Origin: VAZQ01 sp963835165
Lineage (GTDB): Bacteria > Pseudomonadota > Alphaproteobacteria > Rhizobiales > Xanthobacteraceae
Direction of reading: 5' to 3'
Assembly (NCBI GenBank): GCA_963835165.1
Contig: CAWIGD010000022.1
Coordinates: 62,001-126,000, forward strand
Length of the DNA: 64,000 nucleotides
Shown piece after piece: positions 1 through 9,378 of the stretch (position 1 is the first letter of the stretch; each line of letters starts with the position of its first letter). Position numbers and translations under genes: made by a program. The notes beneath the pieces were generated by a model. It was not told where the DNA came from. It saw only the letters and a list, made by a program, of their open reading frames with translations, and searched no databases.

Positions 1-1
1 G

Positions 2-1967
2 GTGCGCGGCTCCGACGAGGACACCGACGCCAAGGGCGGCGACGAGGCCAAGAAGAAGGGCGACGCGCTCGAAGCCTATTGCATCAATCTCAACAAGAAG
101 GCGCGCGAGGGCAAGATCGATCCGCTGATCGGACGTGAGTCCGAGATCAGCCGCACCATCCAGGTGCTGTGCCGCCGGCAGAAGAACAATCCGTTGTTCG
201 TCGGCGACGCCGGCGTCGGCAAGACCGCAATCGCCGAGGGCCTGGCGCGTCGCATCGTGCACGGCGAAGTGCCGGACGTGCTCAGGAACGCCACCGTCTT
301 CTCTCTCGACATGGGCACGCTGCTCGCCGGCACGCGCTACCGCGGCGACTTCGAGGAACGCCTCAAGCAGGTGATCAAGGAGCTCGAGGCCTATCCGGGC
401 GCGATCATGTTCATCGACGAGATCCACACCGTGATCGGCGCCGGCGCGACCTCCGGCGGCGCGATGGACGCGTCCAACCTGCTCAAGCCGGCGCTGGCCT
501 CCGGCACGCTGCGCTGCATCGGCTCGACCACCTACAAGGAATACCGACAGTATTTCGAGAAGGACCGCGCGCTGGTGCGCCGGTTCCAGAAGATCGACGT
601 CAACGAGCCGACCGTCCCGGACGCAATCGAGATCCTCAAGGGGCTCAAGCCGTACTTCGAGGATTATCACAAGCTCAAATACACCACCGAGGCGATCAAG
701 GCGGCGGTCGAGCTGTCCGCGCGCTACATCCATGACCGCAAGCTTCCGGACAAGGCGATCGACGTGATCGACGAGTCCGGCGCGGCGCAGATGCTCCTGC
801 CCGAAAGCCGGCGCAAGAAGACGATCGGCCTCAAGGAAATCGAGACCACGATCGCCACCATGGCGCGGATTCCGCCCAAGACCGTGTCGAAGGACGACGC
901 GGTGGTGCTGCAGCATCTCGACCAGACGCTCAAGCAGGTGGTCTACGGCCAGGACAAGGCGATCGCGGCGCTCTCCTCCTCGATCAAGCTCGCGCGCGCA
1001 GGCTTGCGTGAGCCGGAGAAGCCGATCGGCTGCTACCTGTTCTCAGGCCCGACCGGCGTCGGCAAGACCGAAGTGGCGAAGCAGCTCTCCGTCGCACTGG
1101 GCGTGGAGATGATCCGCTTCGACATGTCGGAATACATGGAGCGGCACACGGTCTCGCGGTTGATCGGCGCGCCTCCCGGCTATGTCGGCTTCGACCAGGG
1201 CGGTTTGCTCACCGACGGCGTCGACCAGCACCCGCACTGCGTCCTGCTGCTCGACGAGATCGAAAAGGCGCATCCGGATCTGTTCAACGTGCTGCTGCAG
1301 ATCATGGATCATGGCAAGCTCACCGATCACAACGGCAAGCAGGTCGACTTCCGCAACGTGATCCTGATCATGACCACCAATGCCGGCGCCGCCGACTTGG
1401 CGCGGCAGGCCTATGGCTTTACCCGCATCAAGCGGGAGGGCGACGACGTCGAAGCCATCAACCGGCTGTTTGCGCCTGAATTCCGCAACCGGCTCGACGC
1501 CATCATCACCTTCGCGCATCTCACGCCCGAGATCATCGCCAAGGTGGTGGAGAAATTCGTGCTCCAGCTCGAAGCCCAGCTTGGGCGATCGCGACGTCAC
1601 CATCGAGCTCTCGGAAGAGGCCACGAAGTGGCTGATCAACCACGGCTACGACGAGCAGATGGGCGCGCGGCCGATGGCGCGTCTCATTCAGGAGAACATC
1701 AAGAAGGCGCTCGCCGACGAAGTGCTGTTCGGCAAGCTCAAGACCGGCGGGCATGTGCGCGTCATCGCTGCCAAGGACGAGGAAACGGGTGCCGAGAAGC
1801 TCGCATTCGAATATCTCGACGGGCCGATCACGCCCAAGCCGGAGAAGATTCCGGAAGCAAAGCCCAAGCGCCGTAGCCCGCGGCGCAAGCCGTCCGGTCC
1901 CAAGGGCAGCGGCGGCCCGCCGTCTCCGCGCGGCTCGGTGCCCAAGGTGCCGCTCGTGAAGGTCTGA
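2..1967 (+). CDS. clpA: ClpA, ATP-dependent Clp protease ATP-binding subunit (5' end outside window, one frameshift)
   Basis: ClpA is the AAA+ unfoldase that feeds substrates, including ClpS-delivered N-degron proteins, into the ClpP peptidase in the cytoplasm. The visible part has the first AAA+ module (Walker A GDAGVGKT, Walker B IMFIDEIH) and the second (Walker A GPTGVGKT, Walker B VLLLDEIEKAHPD), then the ClpB-type D2 small domain. The N-terminal ClpS-binding domain lies mostly before the window. The frame breaks near base 1583, where a GGG run holds one G too many. Reading resumes in the next frame (GDRDVTIELSEEATKW) and runs to the stop at 1967, ending in a Lys/Pro/Arg-rich tail. An essentially complete product with one extra base suggests a sequencing error or a very recent mutation. 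Confidence 0.93.
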
Positions 1968-2006
1968 GATTCCGGCGCGGCCCCGCCGCCGCGTCTGGCG
2001 AGACAA

Positions 2007-2043
2007 CGGTGCTGATCGCGATTGTCGATCAGCACCGTTTTTG
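2007..2043 (+). terminator. Rho-independent terminator after clpA
   Basis: An 11-bp perfect inverted repeat (GGTGCTGATCG at 2008-2018, CGATCAGCACC at 2026-2036) is followed by GTTTTT, about 40 bases after the clpA stop. The rest of the gap up to 2464 holds no gene that I can support. Confidence 0.85.
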
Positions 2044-2464
2044 ATTCTGGCTTCGCCGAATCCCTGGGACCTAGACCGCGCGCGATCGGCGCCAGCGCTC
2101 TCGCTTGCCGCTTCGCCGAAACGGGCGAGCCGCATTGCGATCCGCTGCCGACTGTCGAGCCGCGCCCGACGTCGGCGATGCACGATGCGTTGCAGTTCAA
2201 CCTGGTGTTCGTGCGAACGCCGATGCATTTCGAAAAGCGTTGTGCCGCAACGGTATTTTGCACAGATCTGTATTCTTCGGCGCCGCATCCGCTCTTCTTT
2301 AAAGCAATTCAAATTTAGAACACTCGAATACTGACGTTGCACAACGGACACTGGCGAATTGCAATCGCGGAACTGCCGCTGCTTGCATATTGCTTTTGAT
2401 CGGGCCGCAGCGATTGATGTCGTCCGGGAACATTGTCACCGGATCGGTCGTAGCGGGGGGTATC

Positions 2465-3208
2465 ATGAAAAGGCTTCTGGGAGTTGTTGCATCGGTTCTT
2501 TGCGTGGCCGGCATTCCCGCCGGCGCCGCCGACTTGCCGCCGCTCAAGCCCGTGCCGCCGGTGCCGCTCTACGACTGGAACGGATTCTATGTCGGCGCCG
2601 GTTTCGCCTATCACTCGGGCCGGACCGACGATGTCTTCACCAACCGCGCGTTGGTATATCCGATCACGCGCGACACCTTCCACGGTTCGTTCGGCAGCAT
2701 CGACGCCGGCTACTGCCGCATGGCGGCCTCGCCGGTCGTGCTGTGCGGGGAGGCGGCGATTGATCTCGGCCGGGCGCGCGGGACCAATTACGGTTTCACG
2801 ACCTCGCTGCAGAACACCGCCATCCGCTCCACCTCGACGATCGACTGGATGGTGACCGTCGGCCCGAAGCTCGGGCTCGCAATCGATGCGAACCAGTTGT
2901 TCATCTATGCGTCCGGCGGCGGCGCCTTCGCGCATCTCGGCGTGGATGCCACCTCCAACATCGTCGGCGCGATCGGTTCCGGCAGCGCGTCAGGGACGCA
3001 GGCCGGCTGGTACGTCGGCGCCGGCATGGAACGGCTGCTCACGCCCAATGTCGGCGTCAAATTCGACTACCGTCGCGTCGAGTTCAAGGGACTGGACACC
3101 ACGCTGACAGGTGGCACCGCGGTCAGCACCAGCCGGATCGTGGACAACGTTTTCAGCGCGGGCTTCAATTATCATTTCACCAGCGGCCCGCTCTACGCGC
3201 AGTACTGA
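2465..3208 (+). CDS. Outer-membrane beta-barrel protein (Omp25/OMP_b-brl type)
   Basis: A 247-residue protein with a cleavable signal peptide (MKRLLGVVASVLCVAGIPAGAAD), a short proline-rich segment (LPPLKPVPPVPLYDW) and then alternating beta-strand sequence beginning WNGFYVGAGFAYHSGR. This is the usual layout of the small eight-stranded surface barrels abundant in rhizobia. Glycine- and aromatic-rich strands continue to the end (FSAGFNYHF), followed by a short tail. The start at 2465 places the signal peptide first; the longer upstream frame lacks sense. The gene stands alone, convergent with the following TPR gene. Its precise role (structural, adhesion or permeability) cannot be told from sequence. 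Confidence 0.82.
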   Translation: MKRLLGVVASVLCVAGIPAGAADLPPLKPVPPVPLYDWNGFYVGAGFAYHSGRTDDVFTNRALVYPITRDTFHGSFGSIDAGYCRMAASPVVLCGEAAIDLGRARGTNYGFTTSLQNTAIRSTSTIDWMVTVGPKLGLAIDANQLFIYASGGGAFAHLGVDATSNIVGAIGSGSASGTQAGWYVGAGMERLLTPNVGVKFDYRRVEFKGLDTTLTGGTAVSTSRIVDNVFSAGFNYHFTSGPLYAQY

Positions 3209-3238
3209 TGCTGTACCTTTGCGTGAATCATCTGCTGT

Positions 3239-3260
3239 GGTCCCCGCGAGCGCGGGGACC
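3239..3260. terminator. Bidirectional hairpin between convergent genes
   Basis: A 10-bp perfect inverted repeat (GGTCCCCGCG / CGCGGGGACC, 2-base loop) lies between the convergent barrel gene and the TPR gene. It probably ends both transcripts, although it lacks a long U tract. Confidence 0.55.
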
Positions 3261-3265
3261 CGCAG

Positions 3266-4000
3266 TCATTCAGCGAGGCCGTAGCGGGCATATTGACGGA
3301 CGACATTGCTCCTGATCGCCTTCGCCGCGGCGGCATCGGCGCTGCCACCTTCGCTGTCCCCTTTCCTCAGCTTCGCCAACCCGCGCAGGTAGAGCGAATC
3401 CACCTGGCGTGGCTCAAGCCGGAGCGCTGCGTCGAAGTCAGCTATCGCAAGGTCGTGTTGGGCCAGCTTCAGATGTACAAAACCGCGCGTAGTCAACGTC
3501 GCGGCGTCATCGGGTTTGAGCCGTAGCGCTTCATTGCAATCGCTCAACCCCTGCTGCGGCTGATCGATGATTGCGCGAACGAAACAACTGGCCCGATAGG
3601 CATGGTGGTCTTTCGGATCGAGGCGAATCGCCTCGTTGAGATCCGCGATGGCACGCTCGTGATCGCCTTTCGCCCAGGATGCACGCCCACGGAGCCACCA
3701 AGCCCAAGCTAATTTCGGATCGCGCGCGATGAGATTGTCACAATCCTGGAAGGCGCGCGGGGAGTAGAACTCGGCGGCAGAGAAGGCGCAGAGCTTGCTA
3801 TAGGCGGCTTCGAGTTGCTGCTTCGTCGCCTTGCCGGACTGGACCACAAGGGCGCAGCCGCTGATAACGAGCTCGCGCGGCGCACCGTCCTTGCCGGCGC
3901 ACGCGTTCCACGCCTGGCTGTGCTGCGCCGCCGATGGGTCCGCAGCCGCACATACCGCCAAAAAAGCGACGCTCAGAATGGCGCGCAACATGTTCGACAT
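3266..4000 (-). CDS. Secreted tetratricopeptide-repeat protein
   Basis: 244 residues with a signal peptide (MSNMLRAILSVAFLAVCAAADPSAAQ) and at least three TPR units in the second half (for example AWWLRGRASWAKGDHERAIADL, DAATLTTRGFVHLKLAQHDL). It is probably a periplasmic scaffold. A cysteine pair in the N-terminal part (CAGKDG, SGCALV) may form a disulfide. The gene stands alone, convergent with the barrel gene and divergent from the MBL gene. Specific partners are unknown. Confidence 0.8.
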   Translation of the reverse strand: MSNMLRAILSVAFLAVCAAADPSAAQHSQAWNACAGKDGAPRELVISGCALVVQSGKATKQQLEAAYSKLCAFSAAEFYSPRAFQDCDNLIARDPKLAWAWWLRGRASWAKGDHERAIADLNEAIRLDPKDHHAYRASCFVRAIIDQPQQGLSDCNEALRLKPDDAATLTTRGFVHLKLAQHDLAIADFDAALRLEPRQVDSLYLRGLAKLRKGDSEGGSADAAAAKAIRSNVVRQYARYGLAE

Positions 4001-4188
4001 TTGATCAGCCGAGACGATGTCAATGCATATTGAGCGGCGAACACCTTCAGCAGAGGGTACATATACCTTAAACGGGGCGCGATGCCCAGGTCATGCGGTG
4101 ATCCCGAAACCCGCGATAAAAGAATATTGCACGTAGCTGCGCGCTGCGGGACAAAGCCTTCAGGCCAAACCCGAGGCGCCTGACACCC

Positions 4189-5019
4189 ATGCCTGCCTTC
4201 CTCTGCGAGACCTGCGGCAGCCAGTTCACGCCCTCGGATCAGCCGCCGCCGGCGTGTCCGGTCTGCCAGGACGAGCGTCAGTTCGTCCCGCCCGGCGGGC
4301 AGAAATGGACCACGCTCGATGTGCTCGCGCGCCGGCATTTCAACAGCTACCGGCAGCACGAGCCCGGCCTGATCGGCATCGGCACGGTGCCGAAGTTTTC
4401 CATCGGCCAGCGCGCGCTGCTGCTGCGCACGCCCACCGGCAACATCCTGTGGGACTGCATCCCGTTCATCGACGATGCCACGGTCGAGATCGTGAAGGGT
4501 CTCGGCGGCATCGCCGCCATCGCGATCTCGCATCCGCATTACTACGCCACGATGGTGGAATGGAGCCACGCCTTCGGCGGGGCTCCCATCCATCTGCATG
4601 CGGCCGACCGGCAATGGATCATGCGGCCGGATCCGTCGGTCCAATTGTGGGATGGCGATAGCTTGCCGCTTGCGGGCGGAGTAACGCTGGTGCGCTGCGG
4701 CGGTCACTTCGCCGGCGGAACGGTGCTGCACTGGGCCGCGGGCGGGGGAGGGCGCGGCGCATTGCTGACCGGCGACATCGTGCAGTTGATCCCCGACCGC
4801 ACCCATGTCAGCTTCATGCGCAGCTATCCCAACATCATTCCGCTGTCGGCGCCGGCGGTGGCGCGTATCGGCGCGATGCTCGAGCCGCTCGCCTACGACG
4901 TGATCTATGGCGCCTTCTTCGACCGCGTGATCCCGCGCGCGGGCAAGGACGCCGTGCAGCGTTCCGTGGCGCGCTATCTCAGGATCATCGCCGGCGACGG
5001 GACGGCGGAGCAGGTGTGA
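4189..5019 (+). CDS. MBL-fold protein with N-terminal rubredoxin-like zinc ribbon
   Basis: 276 residues. The N-terminus has two CxxC knuckles (CETCGSQF, CPVCQDER) like a small zinc ribbon or rubredoxin. The rest resembles a metallo-beta-lactamase-fold hydrolase (GTVPKFSIGQRALLLRTPTGNILWD, then GLGGIAAIAISHPHYYATMVEW). The usual HxHxDH metal motif is reduced to HPHYYA, so the metal site is atypical, although later histidines (GGHFAGG, LLTGDIVQ) remain. It starts at 4189, directly before azlC with a 15-base gap, so the two are probably cotranscribed. The substrate is unknown. Confidence 0.8.
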   Translation: MPAFLCETCGSQFTPSDQPPPACPVCQDERQFVPPGGQKWTTLDVLARRHFNSYRQHEPGLIGIGTVPKFSIGQRALLLRTPTGNILWDCIPFIDDATVEIVKGLGGIAAIAISHPHYYATMVEWSHAFGGAPIHLHAADRQWIMRPDPSVQLWDGDSLPLAGGVTLVRCGGHFAGGTVLHWAAGGGGRGALLTGDIVQLIPDRTHVSFMRSYPNIIPLSAPAVARIGAMLEPLAYDVIYGAFFDRVIPRAGKDAVQRSVARYLRIIAGDGTAEQV

Positions 5020-5034
5020 ACAGAGGCGCGAGCC

Positions 5035-5781
5035 ATGCCTTCCGTGCCCGCGCCAGCCATCGACCCGCCGCACCGCTCGGCCACCGCTGCGTTCCTCGCC
5101 GGCTTCCGTGCGGCGTGGCGCTCGGTGATGGCCTATGTCCTGATCGGCACCTATATCGGCATCGCCGCGCTGGCGCATGATTTCGGCTTCAGCCTGTGGT
5201 GGCTCGCGGCCTCGACCGTGCTGGTATGGGCCGGGCCGGCGCAGGTGATCCTGGTGTCGGCGCTCGGCGCCGGCGCCACGCCGGTCGAGACCGCGCTGGC
5301 CGTCGGCCTGAGCAGCGTGCGCCTGCTTCCCATGGTCATCTCGCTGCTGCCGCTGATCAAGCAGCCCCGGACGCGCAACCGCGACCTGCTGCTGCCCGCC
5401 CATCTCACCGCGGTCACCATGTGGATCGAGGCGCTGCGGCTTCTCCCGGCCTTGCCGCGCGAGCACCGCATCCCGTTCTCCAACGGGATTGGGCTGGGCT
5501 TCATGCTGGCGGCGCAGGTCGGCGGCGGTCTCGGCTACTATCTCGCCACCTCGCTGCCGCCGCTGTTGAGCGCCGCGCTGCTGTTCCTCACGCCGATGTC
5601 GTTCCTGATCTCGACGACGCGAAACTGCCGGGTGCTGTCGGATTGGCTCGCGCTCGCCTTCGGTCTCGTGCTCGGGCCGTTGCTCGCCGCCTGGCAGGTC
5701 GGGCTCGACCTGCTGTGGACCGGGATCGTGGGCGGCTCGGTGGCCTACGGCATCTATCGCCTGCGCGAGGCGCGCAGATGA
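5035..5781 (+). CDS. azlC: AzlC-family branched-chain amino acid exporter, large subunit
   Basis: A 248-residue inner-membrane protein with several hydrophobic helices and the AzlC-type core (GIAALAHDFGFSLWWLAAST, followed by VWAGPAQVILVSAL). AzlC and AzlD together export branched-chain amino acids. It is followed immediately by azlD with an ATGA overlap, which indicates translational coupling. The substrate is inferred from the family and has not been shown. Confidence 0.88.
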   Translation: MPSVPAPAIDPPHRSATAAFLAGFRAAWRSVMAYVLIGTYIGIAALAHDFGFSLWWLAASTVLVWAGPAQVILVSALGAGATPVETALAVGLSSVRLLPMVISLLPLIKQPRTRNRDLLLPAHLTAVTMWIEALRLLPALPREHRIPFSNGIGLGFMLAAQVGGGLGYYLATSLPPLLSAALLFLTPMSFLISTTRNCRVLSDWLALAFGLVLGPLLAAWQVGLDLLWTGIVGGSVAYGIYRLREARR

Positions 5782-6116
5782 GCGGCGAGCTCCATGCCTA
5801 TGTGCTGCTGGTGCTGGTCGGTTTTCTGCCCAGCGAGATCTGGCGCATGATTGGCCTCGTCGCTGCCCGCGGCATCGACGAGGAGTCCGAGTTCTTCATG
5901 TGGGCGCGCGCGGTGGCGATCGCGGTGCTCGCCGGCGTCATCGCCAAGATCATCGTGCTTCCGCCCGGGACCCTCGCGGGCGTGCCGCTGGGCATCCGCC
6001 TCGTCGCCATCGCCTGCGGCTTCGTCGCATTCCTCGTGGTGCGCCGGTCGGTGTTCGCGGGCGTGGTCGCCGGGGAGATCGTGCTCATCCTCGGCGCGCT
6101 CGCTTACGGACTGTGA
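5778..6116 (+). CDS. azlD: AzlD-family branched-chain amino acid exporter, small subunit
   Basis: A 112-residue membrane protein with about four hydrophobic segments and the AzlD signature FLPSEIWRMIGLVAARGI. The start codon overlaps the azlC stop (ATGA at 5778-5781), the usual arrangement for this pair. It is the small partner of the AzlCD exporter. Confidence 0.85.
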   Translation: MSGELHAYVLLVLVGFLPSEIWRMIGLVAARGIDEESEFFMWARAVAIAVLAGVIAKIIVLPPGTLAGVPLGIRLVAIACGFVAFLVVRRSVFAGVVAGEIVLILGALAYGL

Positions 6117-6155
6117 CCCGTCGCCCCGCCGGCGGCCGGCAGGGAAAGCGCAGCC

Positions 6156-6578
6156 TCAACGCAACGCCGCGACCAGCTGCTTGGCCTGATCGGCGAGCAC
6201 GTCCGGCGCCGCCTTCTCGCTCGCCGGCGGTTTCATCGCCACGCCGCTCTTGCGCGGGATGACGTGCACATGGAGGTGAAACACCACCTGGCCGCCGGCG
6301 CTTTCGTTGAACTGCTGAACGGTGACGCCGTCCGCGCCGAAGACTTCTACGCTCACCTTCGCGATCTTCTGGGCCACCTTGATCACATGCGCGAGGTCGT
6401 CGGGAGCAATGTCGAGGATGTTGCGTACCGGTGCCTTGGGCAGGACCAGGACGTGGCCGGGCGCACGCGGCATGATGTCGAGGAAAGCGAGCGTCTTGTC
6501 GTCCTCATAGACCTTGTAGCACGGCAGTTCGCCGCGCAGGATTTTGGCGAAGATGTTGCTGGCGTCATAGGTGGGCAT
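6156..6578 (-). CDS. HIT-family (histidine triad) nucleotide-binding protein
   Basis: 140 residues. It has the HIT domain (NIFAKILRGELPCYKVYEDD; FLDIMPRAPGHVLVLPK) and the catalytic histidine triad HLHVHVIPR. These are purine nucleotide phosphoramidase/hydrolase enzymes of the Hint branch. The C-terminal helix (VLADQAKQLVAAL) matches proteobacterial members. It is convergent with azlD and about 75 bases downstream of a RidA gene. Confidence 0.9.
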   Translation of the reverse strand: MPTYDASNIFAKILRGELPCYKVYEDDKTLAFLDIMPRAPGHVLVLPKAPVRNILDIAPDDLAHVIKVAQKIAKVSVEVFGADGVTVQQFNESAGGQVVFHLHVHVIPRKSGVAMKPPASEKAAPDVLADQAKQLVAALR

Positions 6579-6653
6579 GGTTCGGCGTCACCGTTGAGAG
6601 GACGGAACCGAATTAGATCATCTAACGCGCCGGGGAGAAAGACGCCGGCCGCC

Positions 6654-7211
6654 TCAGCGCGGCGGCAGCACCGCCACCGCGTCGACCTCGTAGAGCGCGA
6701 GGTCCCGCGTCAGCGCGCCGACCTGGATCATGGTGCTCGCCGGCGGCGGCAGGTCCGGATTGAAGAATTTGGCGCGGACTTCGCGGACCAGCGCCTGATG
6801 GGCCCGCAGGTGGATGAGATACTGGGTCAGCTTCACGATGTGCTCGAAACCGCCGCCGGCGGCGGCCAGCGCCGCGCGGATGTTCTCGTATGCTTGCGTC
6901 GCCTGCGCCTTGAAGTCGCCCGGCGCCCCGACCACGTTGCCGTTGCCGTCGAGGCCCATCTGGCCGGCGATGTAGACGATGCGGCCCGGCACGGTCGCCT
7001 CCACCACATGCGAATATCCCGCCTGCCTGGAGCTCGCATCGGGTTGCAGGAAACGCAGGTGCGGTGGCGTCTTTCCGGCGCCGAGCACGGTCTGCGCCAA
7101 CGCCGCCGAGCTCGAGCCCGCGGCCAGCAAGGCTCCGCCCGTGGCGAGGATCGCGCGGCGCGACAGGGCTCGGTGCGGCTGGAAAGGCAATGTGAAGCGG
7201 AGTGCGGCCAT
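6654..7211 (-). CDS. RidA/YjgF-family protein with Tat signal
   Basis: 185 residues starting MAALRFTLPF. A twin-arginine signal (SRRAILATGGALLAAGSSSA) predicts Tat export to the periplasm, unusual for a RidA protein, most of which are cytoplasmic enamine/imine deaminases. The RidA domain follows (VPGRIVYIAGQMGLDGNG; PPPASTMIQVGALTRDLALYEVDAVAV). The start at 7211 gives the signal peptide; longer frames upstream are not coding-like. The conserved catalytic arginine region of RidA looks altered here, so deaminase activity is uncertain. Confidence 0.82.
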   Translation of the reverse strand: MAALRFTLPFQPHRALSRRAILATGGALLAAGSSSAALAQTVLGAGKTPPHLRFLQPDASSRQAGYSHVVEATVPGRIVYIAGQMGLDGNGNVVGAPGDFKAQATQAYENIRAALAAAGGGFEHIVKLTQYLIHLRAHQALVREVRAKFFNPDLPPPASTMIQVGALTRDLALYEVDAVAVLPPR

Positions 7212-7317
7212 GGTGCTTCTCCTGCGGTTGGATCGAAGCAAGCGTAGTGCGCTGGATTTGAAGTTCCAACCATGCCGGTGCCGGCGCCCGTCAGCTGTCG
7301 TCAGGGCGCAGCGGGCC

Positions 7318-8553
7318 TCACTCCTTGCGAAACGGCGCCGCGTCCGCGAGCTCGGCGCCGGCGGCCGCCACATAGGCGCGCTCGTGCTTGAGAAAATCTT
7401 CGATCGCGCGGCGCAGGCCGGGGTCGACGATGTAGTGCGCGGAATAGGTCGTGGTCGGCAGGTAGCCGCGTGATATTTTGTGCTCGCCCTGGGCGCCGGC
7501 CTCGACGCGCGCAAGCCTGTGCTCGATGGCGTACTGGATCGCCTGGTAGTAGCAGAGCTCGAAATGCAGGAACGGGTGATGTTCGACCGCGCCCCAGTGG
7601 CGGCCGAACAGCGTATGCGAACCGATGAAATTGATGGCGCCCGCGATCCAGCGGCCGTTGCGCTTGGCCATCACGAGCAGGATGCGGTCGCGCATCTTCT
7701 CGCCGACCATCGAATAGAACGGGCGCGTGAGATAGGGGCGTCCCCACTTGCGCGAGCCGGTCTCCATGTAGAATTCGAAGAACGCGTCCCACACGCTCTC
7801 GGTGAGGTCCGACCCGGTCAGCCAATGCACGCTGACGCCGGCGGAAAGCGCGTCCTCGCGTTCACGCCGAATGGTCTTGCGCTTGCGCGAGGCGAGCGCC
7901 GCCAGGAACGCGTCGAACGAGTCGTAGCCGGCATTCTCCCAGTGGAACTGCTGGTGGGTGCGCTTGAGGAAGCCGCGGCTCCCCAGCAGGTCCCATTCCG
8001 CCCGCGTCGGGAACGTGACGTGGGCCGATGACGCGTCGGAGCGCCGGCAGATGTCGATCAGAGAATCGGCCAATGCCCCACGCACGGCGTCGGCCTGTGG
8101 CCCCGGGCGCACCAGGAGCCGGCGCCCGGTGGCGGGGGTGAAAGGCACCGACACCTGCAGCTTCGGATAGTAGCTGCCGCCGGCGCGCTCATAAGCCTCG
8201 GCCCAGCCGTGGTCGAAGACGTACTCGCCGCGTGAATGGGACTTCACGTAGCAGGGGACGGCGCCAACCAGAGTTCCGTTGGTGTCTTCGGCCAGCAGGT
8301 GCAGCGGTTGCCAGCCGGAGCGCCCGCCGACCGACTGCGAACTCTCGAGAGAGGAAAGAAACTCATGTGAAATGAATGGATTATATTGTTCTGCTAACTC
8401 AAAATCTTGAAAAGTCGTGAGCGCCAGATGCGCAACGCCGTTGCCCTGAGCGCAAGCGGCCGGATTGGCGCAGGCGTCCCAGGCCTCGGCCGCCACCTCG
8501 CTGATGGATTTTGCAACGCGCAGGGTCACTTCGATCATGGGCTCGGCGATCAT
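7318..8553 (-). CDS. GNAT-fold acyltransferase of the COG3146 (FemAB-like) family
   Basis: 411 residues. Recognisable blocks are AHLALTTFQDFELAEQYNP, VPCYVKSHSRGEYVFDHGW, WENAGYDSFDAFLAALASRKRK and HPFLHFELCYYQAIQYAIEH. This family is annotated as peptidoglycan biosynthesis/recognition or N-acetyltransferase, but no substrate is established. A second possible start (MIEVTLRV, 8538) is only 15 bases inside. The GDPD gene lies 19 bases upstream on the same strand, so the two are likely an operon. Confidence 0.85.
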   Translation of the reverse strand: MIAEPMIEVTLRVAKSISEVAAEAWDACANPAACAQGNGVAHLALTTFQDFELAEQYNPFISHEFLSSLESSQSVGGRSGWQPLHLLAEDTNGTLVGAVPCYVKSHSRGEYVFDHGWAEAYERAGGSYYPKLQVSVPFTPATGRRLLVRPGPQADAVRGALADSLIDICRRSDASSAHVTFPTRAEWDLLGSRGFLKRTHQQFHWENAGYDSFDAFLAALASRKRKTIRREREDALSAGVSVHWLTGSDLTESVWDAFFEFYMETGSRKWGRPYLTRPFYSMVGEKMRDRILLVMAKRNGRWIAGAINFIGSHTLFGRHWGAVEHHPFLHFELCYYQAIQYAIEHRLARVEAGAQGEHKISRGYLPTTTYSAHYIVDPGLRRAIEDFLKHERAYVAAAGAELADAAPFRKE

Positions 8554-8572
8554 CGTCGTACGTAATGCAAGT

Positions 8573-9320
8573 TTATGGCCGAAATCCCTCGAAGATCATC
8601 TGGTCGGCATAGCGCTCGGCGGTGCGGCGCTGATCGCTGCTGCGCACGGTCCAGGTCAGGAGCGGGAGACCCAGAACCTTGCGCGCGACCGTCGGCAGCG
8701 TGGCGGGCAGGTCGCTGACGGAATATGCGATGAACTGCGGGCGCGCGTGAAGGCCTTGCACCAGCACGGCGAGAGCGTCCTTGGCCGCGGCGAGCGGCCG
8801 CTCGCGCCGGCGAAAGGGGTGAGGGCTTTCCGCCACCAGGCCGCGCGGCACCCGCGGCGCGGTCTCGCGCAAGGCCGCGATCTGCGCGGGATCGAACGAC
8901 ATCAGCGCCGCCGGCCCACCATAGCCCGCGAGCACCTTGCGCCGCGCGCCCGACGAGGCGACGATCGCCGGCGAACCGGCTTTTCAATTCGATGAGCAGC
9001 GGCGCCCGACCGTCCACCAGGTCGCACAGTTCGGCGAGCGTGATCATGCGATCGGCGGTGGCCTTGAACGGGACCCGCTTGAGCTCGGCGGCTGTCAGGG
9101 CGTCCAGCCGTCCGTTGCCGTCGGTCAGACGGCCGAGCACCTCGTCGTGGTGCACCATGGCGTCGCCATCGGCGCTGATCTGCAGATCGCATTCGATGCC
9201 GTAGCCGCCGGCGATCGCCGCCGCGAATGCCGAGGGCGTGTTCTCGATGACGCCTTTTTGCGCATCATGCAGGCCCCGGTGCGCCACCGGCCGCGCGATC
9301 AGCCAGTCGAGCCCTGCCAT
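8573..9320 (-). CDS. Glycerophosphodiester phosphodiesterase (one frameshift)
   Basis: This enzyme hydrolyses glycerophosphodiesters to glycerol-3-phosphate and an alcohol. It starts MAGLDWLIARPVAHRGLHD and shows the GDPD catalytic pattern: His in AHRGLHD, Glu in IENTPSAF, and the metal ligands in IECDLQISADGDAMVHHDE. After the FAGDRRLV segment (near base 8965) the frame breaks: reading continues in another frame as KVLAGYGGPAALMSFDP to the stop at 8573. One extra G in a GGG run explains this. About 245 residues if corrected, which is normal for the family. Confidence 0.85.
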
Positions 9321-9378
9321 CGCAGCAATTTCCGTATGCGACGACCGTTTTCCGCGGAAAACGCGACCAAAGGTCGCG

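Noticed and set aside
1560..1600. Programmed ribosomal frameshift in clpA
   Set aside because: No slippery heptamer or downstream structure; one surplus G in a G run is a simpler explanation.
3973..5466. 497-residue minus-strand frame
   Set aside because: Antisense to the MBL and azlC genes, Arg/His/Gln-rich.
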